Below, piece by piece: positions 6,443 to 14,902 of a DNA stretch of 16,554 bases. Position numbers and translations under genes: made by a program. Source of the DNA: Scatosoma sp045632625 (GTDB lineage Bacteria > Bacillota > Clostridia > Christensenellales > Borkfalkiaceae); NCBI GenBank assembly GCA_045632625.1, contig JAZQWZ010000058.1:1-16554 (forward strand), read 5' to 3'. Under the pieces are notes generated by a model. It saw only the letters and a program-made list of their open reading frames with translations, ran no database searches and had not been told where the DNA came from. Within the stretch, counting starts at the first letter, position 1, and the number at the start of each line of letters is the position of its first letter.

Positions 6443-7606
6443 ATGATAAACTTTTTCATTCGTAAAATTACAAAAGATAAAGACGCATCCGATGCGGAAG
6501 TACGCGGCAAGCTTGCTTCCTTTGCCAGCGGTGTTGGGATCAGCTTAAACGTACTTTTGTTTATCGCCAAGCTCACCATCGGTATTTTGGCGGCGTCCGT
6601 CGCTATCGTTGCCGACGCGCTTAACAATATTACCGATGCAGGCTCCGTCGTAATCGCCTTAATCGGCTTCCGTATGGCGGCAAAACCCGTCGACAAGGAA
6701 CACCCTCATGGCCACGGCAGAATGGAGTACGTTGCAGGCTTCATCGTGGACATGGTTATCCTGTTCGTCGGTTTTGAGCTGTTTAAATCGTCCTTAGAAA
6801 AGATTATCAATCCCACCCTGCCGTCCATCGGTTTTACAACGCTTATCGTCCTTGTCGGCGCCATTTTCATCAAGCTTTGGCTGTTCTTTTTCTATCGAAA
6901 AATAGGGATTGCCGTGCAATCCACCGCGCTCAAAGCGGCTTCTTTGGATTCCCTTTCCGACTGCGCCGCAACCACGCTCGTTCTCATTTCCGCCATCGTC
7001 GGCAAATACGCAGGCGTAGCAATCGACGGCTGGGCAGGTATTTTCGTAGCGGCATTCATCTTTTACACGGGCTTGAAAGCGGCAAAGGAAACCATCGATT
7101 TGTTGCTTGGCGGCCCTGCCGATCCTAAATTTATTCAAGACGTTTACGAATTTTGTAAAAACTATCCCAGCATCGTAGGCATTCACGACGTTATGGTACA
7201 CGACTACGGCGTTGGCAGAAAAATCGTTTCCTTTCATGCGGAAGTGCCGTCCGATTCCGATATCAATATCGCACACGAAGAAGTGGATACGCTCGAAAGA
7301 GATATGCACGCGGCGTTTGGTTGTATCGTTACCGTGCATTTAGACCCGCTCGTTGTCAACGATCCGCTTGTCAATGAATTGCGCGCCTTAGCGGAAACCA
7401 CCGCAAAGCAAATAGATAGCCGCCTTTCCTTGCACGATTTCCGTATGACCAAAGGCGAAACGAAAATCAATCTAATTTTTGATTTATTGATACCCGTCGA
7501 TTGCGATTGTAACGGTCAAACTCTGGCAAACGAGCTTGCTTTACGCATTCACGAGCTTCGTCCCGAATGCTCCTGCGTTATCCGTCCCGAACACCCTTAC
7601 GTTTAA
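6443..7606 (+). CDS. Cation diffusion facilitator, probable manganese exporter
   Basis: This 387-residue protein is a cation diffusion facilitator (CDF), which expels divalent metal ions in exchange for protons. The membrane part (about 25-215) carries VADALNNITDAGS in helix 2 (metal-site positions Asn61 and Asp65), the HPHGHGRMEY loop (87-96), and LDSLSD in helix 5 (Asp169 and Asp173). The Asn/Asp plus Asp/Asp pairing resembles manganese exporters such as MntE; zinc exporters usually have His at the first helix-5 position. After the usual cytoplasmic dimerisation domain (about 220-300) there is a further 85 residues that look like a second, similar alpha/beta domain, with a Cys pair at 354/356 and another at 376/378. 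AAGGTG lies just before the ATG. It is divergent from the Ca2+/Na+ antiporter gene and ends at its own terminator. Metal choice is inferred. Confidence 0.9.
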   Translation: MINFFIRKITKDKDASDAEVRGKLASFASGVGISLNVLLFIAKLTIGILAASVAIVADALNNITDAGSVVIALIGFRMAAKPVDKEHPHGHGRMEYVAGFIVDMVILFVGFELFKSSLEKIINPTLPSIGFTTLIVLVGAIFIKLWLFFFYRKIGIAVQSTALKAASLDSLSDCAATTLVLISAIVGKYAGVAIDGWAGIFVAAFIFYTGLKAAKETIDLLLGGPADPKFIQDVYEFCKNYPSIVGIHDVMVHDYGVGRKIVSFHAEVPSDSDINIAHEEVDTLERDMHAAFGCIVTVHLDPLVVNDPLVNELRALAETTAKQIDSRLSLHDFRMTKGETKINLIFDLLIPVDCDCNGQTLANELALRIHELRPECSCVIRPEHPYV

Positions 7607-7618
7607 TCACTATACATA

Positions 7619-7657
7619 AAAAATTGCCCCCTTCCTATCACAGGAAAGGGGGTTTTT
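7619..7657. terminator. Intrinsic terminator after the CDF gene, likely bidirectional
   Basis: The arms CCCCCTTCCT (7627-7636) and AGGAAAGGGGG (7642-7652) pair with a single bulged A and a 5-base loop. T5 follows on the plus strand. On the minus strand the stem is followed by CAATTTTTT, so it can also stop the polysaccharide operon, whose last stop codon is 29 bases before it. Confidence 0.88.
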
Positions 7658-7685
7658 ATATCTCTGACTATTTCGCTTTTCTTTC

Positions 7686-8846
7686 TTACAAACCGATATT
7701 ATCCAAAAATACTTTCATTTGCTCCGCTTGCGCTTTGCCTAAATTGCTGTTGGTTTTCAGCTCCTTTTTCGCCATTTTTCTAATGCGCGGATTTAACAGC
7801 ATAAACCATCTGCGCACCTGCATAAACGGCATCAGCCAACGGTGTTTTTCCAACACGGGATAATAGCGTTTTAACCGTTCATACGGCACAAACATACGCG
7901 AAAAAATATACCCGATTTTTCCGCCATGCTTCCTTTGCTGTAACACTACGCGGTTATCCGCCGAGCCATACACCCCGCCGTGCAAAATAAAGCTTTGCAT
8001 TTGTAGGGAAAGCTCGTCCATTTCTTCGTTTTCCAGCCATACTCGGCTCAACCTTTGACAAGCCAAGGCGAATTGCGTTAAGCCGCTTTCTTGAAGCAAC
8101 CGCTCGCGTCTTTCCTTGTCCGTGGTCGGTCTATGTTCTAATATCCATAAATCAATAAACGGTTTTATGCCGCAGCCGCCCAGCTCAAAATGCTTCGCCA
8201 TATGCGCAATATGGTAGAAATAGAAAAAGGCATCGCTCATTTGATAACGATATTGACAGCCGCTGCAAAGGCTTACGTCATCCCAAACGGTATTTAACAC
8301 TTCCGTAGAATTGTTGGCGCGGTCTTCTTCCACCAAATCAAAATGCAATTCCAAATGCACGCCCGACGGACTAAACAAAGAAACGTCATGGGTGGCGCGT
8401 TCTGTTTCTTCGTATTGTAAATTTTGCGTCAAGTACGCAACGGCGCTTTCTAAATGCTCACGGCGCACCAAAATATCGATATCACAGCTTGTCCGCATCC
8501 ACGCTTCGGGATAATAATCGCGTAAAATCGAGCCCTTTAACGGCAAAAACGGGATTTGCGCTTGTTCTAAGGCACTACAAATTTGCCCATATTCAAACAC
8601 CAAGCCTTCGTGACGGAATATCGCTTTGTGAATATACTGTTCCAACCGTTTTTCCGTGTCGGTCAACAACCCGTTTTGCTTCAAGCCGAATACAACCAAA
8701 TGCGCCACGTCTTGCTTGTGTGCCGTTTTGATAAGGTCGGGTAATTGCTCCGCCGTATATTCCGCTTGTATATCTTGCGGTATTTTATCGCCCGTCAGCG
8801 CACTGCGCACCAACGCAAGCAACAATTTTATCGTTTTTTCTTCCAT
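7686..8846 (-). CDS. Nucleotidyltransferase-fold protein (NTP_transf_5-like), role unknown
   Basis: This 386-residue protein resembles the uncharacterised nucleotidyltransferase family NTP_transf_5. The hallmark is LPLKGSILRDYYPEAWMRTS (101-120) followed by CDIDILV (121-127), where Asp122 and Asp124 match the paired metal-binding acids of the fold. HLELHFDL (164-171) supplies the likely third acidic residue. The remainder is predicted helical and ends in a basic tail (350-372). No signal peptide or membrane segment is seen, so it is probably cytoplasmic. It starts 30 bases after the flippase gene, with an AAAGGG ribosome site, and is last in the polysaccharide unit. Its base composition is closer to the housekeeping genes than to the flippase. 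Family members occur beside capsule and some peptide-modification genes, but the substrate is not established. It might nucleotidylate a sugar or polyol; that is a guess. Confidence 0.75.
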   Translation of the reverse strand: MEEKTIKLLLALVRSALTGDKIPQDIQAEYTAEQLPDLIKTAHKQDVAHLVVFGLKQNGLLTDTEKRLEQYIHKAIFRHEGLVFEYGQICSALEQAQIPFLPLKGSILRDYYPEAWMRTSCDIDILVRREHLESAVAYLTQNLQYEETERATHDVSLFSPSGVHLELHFDLVEEDRANNSTEVLNTVWDDVSLCSGCQYRYQMSDAFFYFYHIAHMAKHFELGGCGIKPFIDLWILEHRPTTDKERRERLLQESGLTQFALACQRLSRVWLENEEMDELSLQMQSFILHGGVYGSADNRVVLQQRKHGGKIGYIFSRMFVPYERLKRYYPVLEKHRWLMPFMQVRRWFMLLNPRIRKMAKKELKTNSNLGKAQAEQMKVFLDNIGL

Positions 8847-8876
8847 ATATATATCCCTTTTTATCGCGTAATGCCT

Positions 8877-10337
8877 TTATCTTTTCTTCGCAATACAAAA
8901 CATTAAAAAATTTAATATACTATATATTCCAACACACAAAAGCGATACGATAACCGCTTTATATAATAATTGCACGTATCCAGACGCATATATCGGGAAG
9001 CAATCATTGAAAATTAAAAACATACCGAAGATTAAAAAATTAAATGCATGTAACTTGTACTCTTTCCAAGGCGACCTATTAAGAATTTTCTTATTAGCAT
9101 ATATAATCATATCATTGCTTCTATAAAGAAGGGCAACTATAGTCCCAAGCAAAACCCCATATATCCCAATAAAGTTCACCAACAAAATTGATACACTTAA
9201 ATTAATTACAGCCTCAATGATTGCCCTATTGATAGTTTGCTCCGCATGTAACGCATTTTTTATAAGAACGGTATCCACATTACGGCATACGGAAAGCAAC
9301 TGAATTAAAATAAAAAGAAGCGGTAAACCTTTACTTACATAATTAATATCATTAATACCACTTGTGTAAATATTAATAAAGGGAGCAAATAAGAGATAGG
9401 TTATCGTGTATAAAGCAAAAACAATTGTTATATAAATGGCATTAAACTTGTCATGCGTATTTTCATAATGGTTCTTTTGGTAAGCATCACCCAAAATATA
9501 TTGGGTACTGCTAAAAGTCTGCCCTATGATAGCCCCTATCGCAGAGATTACCATAGAATATACTGCATATACGCTAGCAAGTTTTAAGTCACAGAAAATA
9601 GAAATTATTATCAAATCGGTTGAAGCAAAAATGCAACCAACAATCTCATGCACTAAAAAAAATTTTCTCTGCTTAAGAAGCGTTCTATCCGCTTTAAGAT
9701 TAAATTTTATTTTTTTGCATTTTATTTGTTTATACAACCAATAACAAATACATTTTACAATATTCACCCCTAAAAGAGCAAGTGAAATGAATATCACCTT
9801 GCCACCTAAAACAACCACCAACGCTTTCGCTATATAGGTAAGCAATGTAATCGCTAAATGGATATATGTATTGATATAGTTTTTACCCGCCGCCAATAAA
9901 TAATTTGTCGTCGCACTAACAAAGTAAAACGTTAAAGCATTAGATATACCCTGAATGAAAATAACGCTAAAAATAGTCCAATAATCAATCGTAGTATCCA
10001 ATAAAAATGGCCACACAAAAGATACTGCTATAACGCAAACTATATACCAACGCAAAATAATTCGATAATATGCTACGGAAGCCGAACAAATCTGATTAAC
10101 GTCATCCGCATCATTTTTGGACAAAGGACCATACAAAGCTGTGATTGTCGCCGTCCCAATTCCTGCTTCCAATAAAGCAATATACGAGAAGATTTGATTA
10201 ACTGAAGCCAATAATCCGTTCGTCTCCGAGCCATAGCCTACTAATATTAATTTAGAAACCCAAATATTAAGAACTAATAGAAAGGTATATGAAAGAAGCG
10301 TAATTATTAAATTCTTAGATAATCTTTTTTTATTCAT
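8877..10337 (-). CDS. Wzx-like polysaccharide flippase (MOP superfamily)
   Basis: This 486-residue, very hydrophobic protein has the layout of the polysaccharide-repeat flippases of the MOP superfamily, which move lipid-linked sugar units across the membrane. The N-terminus shows the family pattern: a short basic start, a first long helix with SYTFLLVLNIWVSKLILVGYG (16-36, which I read as helix 1), then TNGLLASVNQIFSYIALLEAGIG (39-61). About a dozen hydrophobic helices can be picked out, with a conserved-looking LHAEQTINRAIIEAVINL (about 366-383) before the late helices. The gene is strongly A+T-rich. It starts one base after the upstream glycerophosphotransferase gene, with AGGAG overlapping that gene's end, implying translational coupling. 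It is placed as wzx by fold and neighbourhood; flippases vary too much in sequence to name the substrate. Confidence 0.85.
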   Translation of the reverse strand: MNKKRLSKNLIITLLSYTFLLVLNIWVSKLILVGYGSETNGLLASVNQIFSYIALLEAGIGTATITALYGPLSKNDADDVNQICSASVAYYRIILRWYIVCVIAVSFVWPFLLDTTIDYWTIFSVIFIQGISNALTFYFVSATTNYLLAAGKNYINTYIHLAITLLTYIAKALVVVLGGKVIFISLALLGVNIVKCICYWLYKQIKCKKIKFNLKADRTLLKQRKFFLVHEIVGCIFASTDLIIISIFCDLKLASVYAVYSMVISAIGAIIGQTFSSTQYILGDAYQKNHYENTHDKFNAIYITIVFALYTITYLLFAPFINIYTSGINDINYVSKGLPLLFILIQLLSVCRNVDTVLIKNALHAEQTINRAIIEAVINLSVSILLVNFIGIYGVLLGTIVALLYRSNDMIIYANKKILNRSPWKEYKLHAFNFLIFGMFLIFNDCFPIYASGYVQLLYKAVIVSLLCVGIYSILNFLMFCIAKKR

Positions 10338-10338
10338 A

Positions 10339-11481
10339 TTATCTCCTAATTATCGCTTCATAAATTCTTTCACAATTATTCTTATCGTAGATCGGGAAAA
10401 ATTTTTCAATTCGCTTTATATATATATCATCAATTACACAATGATTTATTACACTCTCTTGAATGGCATTAATAATTTTTTCTATTGTTTCACCAACCCT
10501 TCCAAACCCATCACGCTCATATTCAAAATAGCCCTTTGCATAATGACCGCCAAAAAAGTCTTTTGTATCAAACTGAAAATATATCATAGGTTTTTGCATA
10601 TACGCAAAATCAAAAAAAACGCTAGAATAATCGGTAATCAAAAGAGCCGATTCTTTCAATAATGTTTGCACGTCATACTTTTCAAAAGACGCCAATTTAA
10701 TACGCTCACTCTTCTTCACAAAACAAGATAAATATTTTTGAAATTCATAATGCGGATAAAAAATCAGCTCGTAGCCCGTTTCTCTCAAAATCTCATCAAG
10801 CTTATCGTTTTCTAATAATAACTGCCATTGTTTATAATACTCTGATGTTAAAAAATCTTCTTTGCTACGGATATATGCTCTCCATGTTGGCATAATCAAT
10901 ATTTGTTTTTTTCTTTGTATGTCGTGCAAATTGTCATATCGCGCAAGCCCTGTATATTGCACAACTCCTTCTTCATGTCCAAAATTATCTTTAACATATT
11001 CATATTCGGGTTGGGCACCACATACAAAAAGTCGCATAGGGGATTTATCACGATATAGCGCAACCAGATTATCTTTAGTTACCCCATGCTGTAAGAAATA
11101 GAATTTGTGAGCAAGTTTAGAATATTTCCAAGGCTTCCCGACCAAATATGGAACACACATAGCAACATGAGAAGAAATTATTTTTGCCGCCTTAGCAACA
11201 ACCCAATAATTTTTTAAGCTACCATATTGAACAGCATCCTCTTTTACCTTTTCATAATCCGAAGATTTTTTGTCAATGATATAATATATTTTTATTTCCG
11301 GATGATTTTGCTTGACGTATTGGTAAAAATGCCAGCCATTATCTCTCGCATCTGTTCCACGCTCGCAAATCACCCAATATTTTTTCCTTCCAGAAAATTT
11401 AGAGAAAAGCGAGAATACACGCAAAAGGAATATTGTTTTTAATTGTTTCATACGTATTTTAAACATCTTTTCTCGCATCAT
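10339..11481 (-). CDS. CDP-glycerol glycerophosphotransferase-like protein (TagB/TagF family)
   Basis: This 380-residue protein belongs to the TagB/TagF family, which transfers glycerol phosphate (or ribitol phosphate in relatives) from a CDP-polyol to a sugar or to a growing chain, at the cytoplasmic face of the membrane. Motifs are FLQHGVTKDNL (129-139, with the catalytic-type His132), YTGLARYD (176-183), IMPTWRAY (196-203), FYPHYEF (241-247) and LLITDYSSVFFDFAYMQKP (280-298), the last two lining the nucleotide pocket in the family. It is only one catalytic domain long, without the N-terminal glycosyltransferase extension seen in some fusions. A GGAGG lies about 13 bases before the ATG, slightly farther than usual; two adjacent Met codons begin the frame. 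Within the polysaccharide unit it suggests a polyol-phosphate decoration or backbone. No CDP-glycerol synthesis gene (tagD) is visible here. Confidence 0.9.
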   Translation of the reverse strand: MMREKMFKIRMKQLKTIFLLRVFSLFSKFSGRKKYWVICERGTDARDNGWHFYQYVKQNHPEIKIYYIIDKKSSDYEKVKEDAVQYGSLKNYWVVAKAAKIISSHVAMCVPYLVGKPWKYSKLAHKFYFLQHGVTKDNLVALYRDKSPMRLFVCGAQPEYEYVKDNFGHEEGVVQYTGLARYDNLHDIQRKKQILIMPTWRAYIRSKEDFLTSEYYKQWQLLLENDKLDEILRETGYELIFYPHYEFQKYLSCFVKKSERIKLASFEKYDVQTLLKESALLITDYSSVFFDFAYMQKPMIYFQFDTKDFFGGHYAKGYFEYERDGFGRVGETIEKIINAIQESVINHCVIDDIYIKRIEKFFPIYDKNNCERIYEAIIRR

Positions 11482-11525
11482 ACGGATTACTTCCCCTCCT
11501 CATAACCAACAGACTTCTGCTTTCT

Positions 11526-12812
11526 TTATTCCGTTTTTTGACTTGATATTTTAGAAAGATAACGATTCCCAATCGCAAATAGAAATACCGTAACAAAAAA
11601 ATCATCAAAGAATAAAAGGTCTAACCCCAACCACATAGAGAAACAACCCAACACCCATACAATCCAAAACTTAGACCTACGGCCTCTTTCATCGTTTTTA
11701 AACAACGCAAACCATGCAATGAGTATCAACACACCACAAATCCCCAGTTGATATACTATTTCTATGATCGTATTATGACTTGCTCGTTCATTAACAAACA
11801 CATTTGTAACGCCTTGCCCAAAGAATAATCCTTTAGGGTTATTTAATAAAAACTGCAAATAGCTCACCCAAAGTTCACTTCTTTCTGTTGTCAAGGATGA
11901 CGTGTCTGTTACGCTGGAAAATCTTATAATATATTGTCTAACAATATCCTTAAACGCATCCAAACGCAACGCCATAAAAAACGCCACACACGCTATTCCT
12001 AATAATCCCATTGCTCTCAACGGCTTATTCCATAATATAAAAAGCCACCAAAGTGCAACAATAAGCGCGGTGCATAATAAAAAACTTTTGGAGAGTGAAA
12101 GCCCACCGCCAAAAACAAGGGCAATCAACAGCACCCAATCAAAAAAAATATTCTTCTTTTTATTCTCAATAATAAGTAATACTCCCCCCAACGCCGTCAC
12201 TACCTGCGCCGAATAAAAGTTAGGGTCCCCATATAACCCAGATCTTCTTGTTATCCCTATATTAGTTTGCTCTATAATATCAACGTATTGCATAATGTTT
12301 TCATTTGAATGGAAAACAAAGGGAATAATCGTTGCTAAAATAATTCCCACCGAAAAACATTCTATACACTTCTCAAAATCAACTTTTTCTTTTAATATCG
12401 CAAACAAAAATGGAAAAGCAAAAAGCATCCCCAAAAACATTAAATAGTTTATAGTAATGCCGTGCCCGTGCAAAATTTTAGCCGTCGCCGTAAAAATAAC
12501 AATCGCGCCCCATATAACCAATGTTTTTAATTGAATAGCAGGCTTTTTTATTAAATACTTTGCAAATATTAAAATGGTAGAAATTGAGTAGAAAGAAATA
12601 GAGCTAGGTGAGAACTTCAAAATAGGCGACCATGGTAAAAAGAAGAGAATGAGCGGGAAAATTGTTTCGTCATTCGACAAAAGTATTGTTAATAAATATA
12701 CTATCATAGAAGCCATGATAACAATAAAGCTCCCCGACATTTGCGCAATGCTAATAATGCATACATTACCCACACCTAACAATAATATCCATCCTGTACT
12801 TTTGGTTGTCAT
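11526..12812 (-). CDS. O-antigen polymerase/ligase-like membrane protein (Wzy family)
   Basis: This 428-residue polytopic protein fits the Wzy/WaaL superfamily that joins lipid-linked glycan units on the outer face of the membrane. About a dozen hydrophobic helices are visible. Two family features stand out: RRSGLYGDPNFYSA (189-202), matching the RxxGxxxDPN-type motif after the first periplasmic-type loop, and the Wzy_C loop region TTERSELWVSYLQF (308-321) with NPKGLFFGQG (325-334) and ASHNTIIEIVYQLGICG (344-360), where His346 and Asn347 are the characteristic pair. AGGAAAG precedes the start by several bases, and the gap to the upstream glycosyltransferase gene is 26 bases. As this is the only polymerase-like gene in view, I take it as wzy, but a ligase role is possible because the two share a fold. 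Confidence 0.88.
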   Translation of the reverse strand: MTTKSTGWILLLGVGNVCIISIAQMSGSFIVIMASMIVYLLTILLSNDETIFPLILFFLPWSPILKFSPSSISFYSISTILIFAKYLIKKPAIQLKTLVIWGAIVIFTATAKILHGHGITINYLMFLGMLFAFPFLFAILKEKVDFEKCIECFSVGIILATIIPFVFHSNENIMQYVDIIEQTNIGITRRSGLYGDPNFYSAQVVTALGGVLLIIENKKKNIFFDWVLLIALVFGGGLSLSKSFLLCTALIVALWWLFILWNKPLRAMGLLGIACVAFFMALRLDAFKDIVRQYIIRFSSVTDTSSLTTERSELWVSYLQFLLNNPKGLFFGQGVTNVFVNERASHNTIIEIVYQLGICGVLILIAWFALFKNDERGRRSKFWIVWVLGCFSMWLGLDLLFFDDFFVTVFLFAIGNRYLSKISSQKTE

Positions 12813-12838
12813 ATCTTTTCTTTCCTATTCTTTCTTGA

Positions 12839-14005
12839 TTATTCGTTGATTATTTTATCAAATTGTTCAACTGCCCTTTTATTGGAAAACTGCTTTTCTT
12901 TTAATTGCCGTGCTATCATTTCCAATCTTGATGGTTCCGCTAATATCTCCAACAATGCTCGCGTAATACTTTCTTGTGAATTTTCGCAAACAAAACCTGC
13001 ATTTTCTTGACTAATCATTTCTTCCGTAGACGTCGTCTGCGTTGCTAATACAGGAACTCCTAAACATGCCGCTTCCTCAAAAACCATTGGTGCCGCTTCA
13101 TGATAGGAAGTCAATAAAAACAACGATGCTCCTTTGATGTACGGATAGGGATTAGATTGATTGCCATAAAACGTTACTTTGTTTTCCAGTCCTGTTTCCT
13201 TTACCTGTGCTTTAAGCACAGTTTCCATTGGTCCAGCACCAACGATATGATACTGCACGTTATACCCTTGTTTAATGCATACGCGCACCGCCTCTATCGC
13301 ACGCTCAATTCCTTTTTCTTGCGACAATCTTGCAACCGTTACTATATTAAACGCGTCCTTATCATAATCAAAGCCATCGCCTGCCAGCTCTTTGATTTTT
13401 TTATAATTGTTGCAATTCCGCACACTCACTACTCTATCTGCAATATCAGGAAGACACTGCACAAAAGATTGTTTACATCCATCTGAACATGCAATAATTT
13501 GATCAAATTCCCGATATAAATTACAGCTTTTAGGGTTATTCGCCCCCGAAAGCCTGAAATCACAATGCAACCAAGTAATTCTCTTTTTTGTATCAACATT
13601 ATTTAAAATAAATTCATTACAGCCACCATAAAATACTTTTTGACCATGCTCATGCAAAAAAGAAATTGCAATATCATATCCCTCAACCTTTTTATTAAAA
13701 ATACTCATTAGTTTTGTAACAAATTTACGACCAAATAATTTACATAATATAGCCCAAAAAGCACGTGCTGAATATAAAAAAGGAGATCGTTTCGTCATTT
13801 TTTGCGACAATCCAAAATATTTAAACGGTGATCTTGTTTGAATAATTTTCACATTTTCAGGAATCGCATTTCGATATTCTTTTTTGTCGTGAAATAAAAG
13901 GAGCGTAACATCATAAAAATTTTGTATTTCATTTAAGAGATTAATTAAACTCGTTTGCACTCCCCCTATCTCAAGATTATTATTGACTATCAAAATTTTT
14001 TTCAT
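12839..14005 (-). CDS. Glycosyltransferase family 4 protein
   Basis: This 388-residue protein is a GT-B fold, retaining GT4 glycosyltransferase. The N-terminal acceptor half starts MKKILIVNNNLEIGGVQTSL (1-20), with the glycine loop of the family. The donor half begins near NIVTVARLSQEKGIERAIEA (220-239). It contains the nucleotide-sugar segment YHIVGAGPM (252-260) and the EX7E catalytic motif in SYHEAAPMVFEEAACLGVPV (300-319), with Glu303 and Glu311. No membrane segment is seen; it probably works at the cytoplasmic face on a lipid-linked acceptor. GAGG lies about six bases before the ATG. It is one of three sugar-adding enzymes in the locus. The donor sugar cannot be read from sequence. The A+T-rich codon use matches its neighbours in the cassette. 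Confidence 0.93.
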   Translation of the reverse strand: MKKILIVNNNLEIGGVQTSLINLLNEIQNFYDVTLLLFHDKKEYRNAIPENVKIIQTRSPFKYFGLSQKMTKRSPFLYSARAFWAILCKLFGRKFVTKLMSIFNKKVEGYDIAISFLHEHGQKVFYGGCNEFILNNVDTKKRITWLHCDFRLSGANNPKSCNLYREFDQIIACSDGCKQSFVQCLPDIADRVVSVRNCNNYKKIKELAGDGFDYDKDAFNIVTVARLSQEKGIERAIEAVRVCIKQGYNVQYHIVGAGPMETVLKAQVKETGLENKVTFYGNQSNPYPYIKGASLFLLTSYHEAAPMVFEEAACLGVPVLATQTTSTEEMISQENAGFVCENSQESITRALLEILAEPSRLEMIARQLKEKQFSNKRAVEQFDKIINE

Positions 14006-14073
14006 AGATGCCTCTTATTTATATATCTTATATCTAAATGCCTTAATATTGCGTTTATTTAAAAAAATTCAAA

Positions 14074-14865
14074 TCAAACGCGATAATGCTTTGCCCCCTT
14101 TAGCATAATTCTTAATACTTTTTTAAAATCCCCAAACTGTCCATATAATTTTTTATATTTTAGAATATGCCTAATAATAAATAGCTTGTACATTTTAGGG
14201 CACATGGCACTAAACAACGCTCCCTTATCAAAGATATATTTTTCATTTATTCCCTTGAACCATGTCGATTCTTTATGAACAACTTCACCCAGTGTTTCAT
14301 CAGAAAGATAGATTTTTAACCCAGATTTTGCACAATCTCTTAAAAATAAAGAATCTTCACCGCAACTATATTTAGCACCACCGCCAAACAAAAGAGAAAA
14401 CGATATTCTTTTTTTCAAGACACTTTCACGTTTTGCTGTTATTGCCCACGTTCCAAATTTTGTAATATCCTTCAAATGAGCCTTTTTGTTATGCGTGTTT
14501 ATATCATGTATCGGCTCATTGTCACGTTTTTCTTTGAAATTAAATATTACTATATCTGCGTTAGGGTGAGTTCTATAAAAATCTTCAATTTTTTCTCCAT
14601 AGCCATCATAATAGCGCACATCATTGTCAGCAAAAAGAATAATGTCTGCATCTGAATAAAACAGACAGGTATTGCGGTTCCTTCCAACGCCTCGTTCGCT
14701 TCTTGATAATACAATTACGTTATGTCCATTATAGGTAAACATTTCATTTCTGTTCTTGTCGCATTGATTTCCGATAATAATATCAGTCTGAATGTTCATA
14801 TTGTCAAGAAAGTTCGCATCTTCTTGTTCATAAAACATGGTTGCCAACAATACTTCTATTTTCAT
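14074..14865 (-). CDS. Glycosyltransferase, GT-A/GT2-like, atypical
   Basis: This 263-residue protein has a GT-A-like layout. The N-terminus MKIEVLLATM with NMNIQTDIIIGNQCD (22-36) resembles the first strands of GT2 enzymes, although the usual VSVIVPTYN start is replaced. GVGRNRNTCLFYSDADIILF (59-78) leads into FADNDVRY (78-85), whose Asp-Asn-Asp (80-82) fits the DxD metal site. CGEDSLFLRDCAKSG (168-182) matches the later GxED catalytic segment seen in GT2. The C-terminus is basic and could touch the membrane. GAGGGG lies eight bases before the ATG, and 37 bases separate the gene from the GT2 gene upstream. A 68-base A+T-rich stretch with no clear terminator follows. A hexosyl- or aminosugar-transfer role is likely, but donor and acceptor are unknown. 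Confidence 0.8.
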   Translation of the reverse strand: MKIEVLLATMFYEQEDANFLDNMNIQTDIIIGNQCDKNRNEMFTYNGHNVIVLSRSERGVGRNRNTCLFYSDADIILFADNDVRYYDGYGEKIEDFYRTHPNADIVIFNFKEKRDNEPIHDINTHNKKAHLKDITKFGTWAITAKRESVLKKRISFSLLFGGGAKYSCGEDSLFLRDCAKSGLKIYLSDETLGEVVHKESTWFKGINEKYIFDKGALFSAMCPKMYKLFIIRHILKYKKLYGQFGDFKKVLRIMLKGAKHYRV

Positions 14866-14902
14866 TTAAAATCCCCTCTATGCTATATTATGATGCAGAG
14901 TG

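Noticed and set aside
8847..8876. Cassette attachment site or direct repeat at the composition change near 8877
   Set aside because: I compared the short gap with the sequence near 15788-15835 by eye and saw no shared repeat.
14006..14073. Terminator or small gene in the 68-base gap between two glycosyltransferase genes
   Set aside because: The stretch is A+T-rich with no stable hairpin followed by T on the minus strand and no start with a ribosome site.
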